Assembly: GCF_007830615.1 (NCBI RefSeq)
Contig: NZ_VLLI01000002.1
Location: forward strand, 124,001 to 188,000
Origin: Mucilaginibacter frigoritolerans
GTDB lineage: Bacteria > Bacteroidota > Bacteroidia > Sphingobacteriales > Sphingobacteriaceae
Direction of reading: 5' to 3'
DNA: 64,000 bases
In this document: one piece after another, positions 63,850 through 64,000 of the stretch
Layout of the letters: each line of letters begins with the position of its first letter
How positions within the stretch are numbered: the first letter of the stretch is position 1
Position numbers and translations under genes: made by a program
The notes under the pieces: model-generated
The model's input: the letters and a program-made list of their open reading frames with translations, nothing else
Database searches by the model: none
Told to the model about the DNA's origin: nothing

Positions 63850-63965
63850 TAACCTCACTGGTCGAAGTTTATAAACCTCGACCTAAAATACTATAAGCTT
63901 TCAGCTTAATCTGCTGTAGACTCCCGTCTACGGATTAATTATGCCTATAGTCTGCAACTCAGCAT
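63850..63965. repeat. Palindrome-bearing intergenic repeat, second copy
   Basis: Similar to 62408-62527: palindrome at 63862-63883 with one change (AAACCTCGAC) and the same AAGCTTTCAGCTTAATCTG block. Confidence 0.65.
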
Positions 63966-64000
63966 GCAGAAAGTTAATAAAATATTTTTTCGACCGGTAA

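Overview
The window looks like a chromosome segment of a Sphingobacteriaceae-type Bacteroidota (Mucilaginibacter or Pedobacter relatives). The reasons are a SusC/SusD pair, Bacteroidota-type tyrosine integrases without the first catalytic Arg, BtgA/BtgB-type mobilization genes, MauE, WYL and Crp-like families, and promoter boxes of the TAnnTTTG type. I had no database access; family names come from motifs seen in the translations.

Layout. (1) 1-4341: end of a TetR-like regulator and a TolC / HlyD(EmrA) / EmrB drug-efflux operon. (2) 4770-4846: tRNA-Asp (GTC), used as an integration site. A 30-bp piece of the tRNA 3' end plus flank (4822-4851) recurs at 44285-44314, so about 39.5 kb between them is read as an integrated, probably mobilizable island. 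It holds an integrase (5093-6313), a dense set of nuclease and DNA-modification genes (6954-24463), a mobilization module with a BtgA-like protein and BtgB/DUF5712-like relaxase (25836-28453), a well-folded candidate non-coding RNA (28856-29019), a SusC/SusD/TlpA uptake module with a small secreted protein and a MauE membrane protein (29350-35425), Crp and XRE regulators, a second HTH plus integrase pair (39109-40652), a phosphoesterase, a HipB-like regulator and an AbiEi/AbiEii toxin-antitoxin pair (40800-43449). (3) 44315-50240: a segment bounded by duplicated island-end sequence, carrying a Crp regulator, a tautomerase, a TetR/hydrolase pair with matching operators, and a serine hydrolase; it may be an older or decayed island. 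(4) 50279-64000: ordinary chromosome with a second serine hydrolase, a ChrA / multicopper oxidase / DoxX / AraC group, a WYL regulator divergent from rtcB, small hypothetical genes and a UGT-like glycosyltransferase.

The defence-like part has four blocks. Block A (6954-10885) is a three-gene operon: an unknown protein, a protein with a C-terminal TOPRIM-like nuclease domain, and a protein with two PD-(D/E)xK-like sites. Block B (10904-14146, minus strand) has an HNH protein with a His-to-Arg change, a small acidic protein and a DUF262-DUF1524 (GmrSD-like) protein. Block C (14221-15513) is a lone nuclease-like gene divergent from block B. Block D (15702-24463) has a MORC-like GHKL ATPase and an unknown protein, a terminator, then a four-gene operon of DNA methyltransferase, DGQHR-domain protein, uracil-DNA-glycosylase-fold protein and an Mrr-nuclease/STAND-NTPase fusion. 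Block D is the best candidate for an undescribed system: it pairs DNA modification, a base-excision-type enzyme and a nucleotide-dependent nuclease.

Palindromic and long intergenic repeats are common from 36.9 kb onward (five copies of one palindrome, three copies of a longer repeat). No CRISPR array, rRNA gene, transposase or replication origin was seen.
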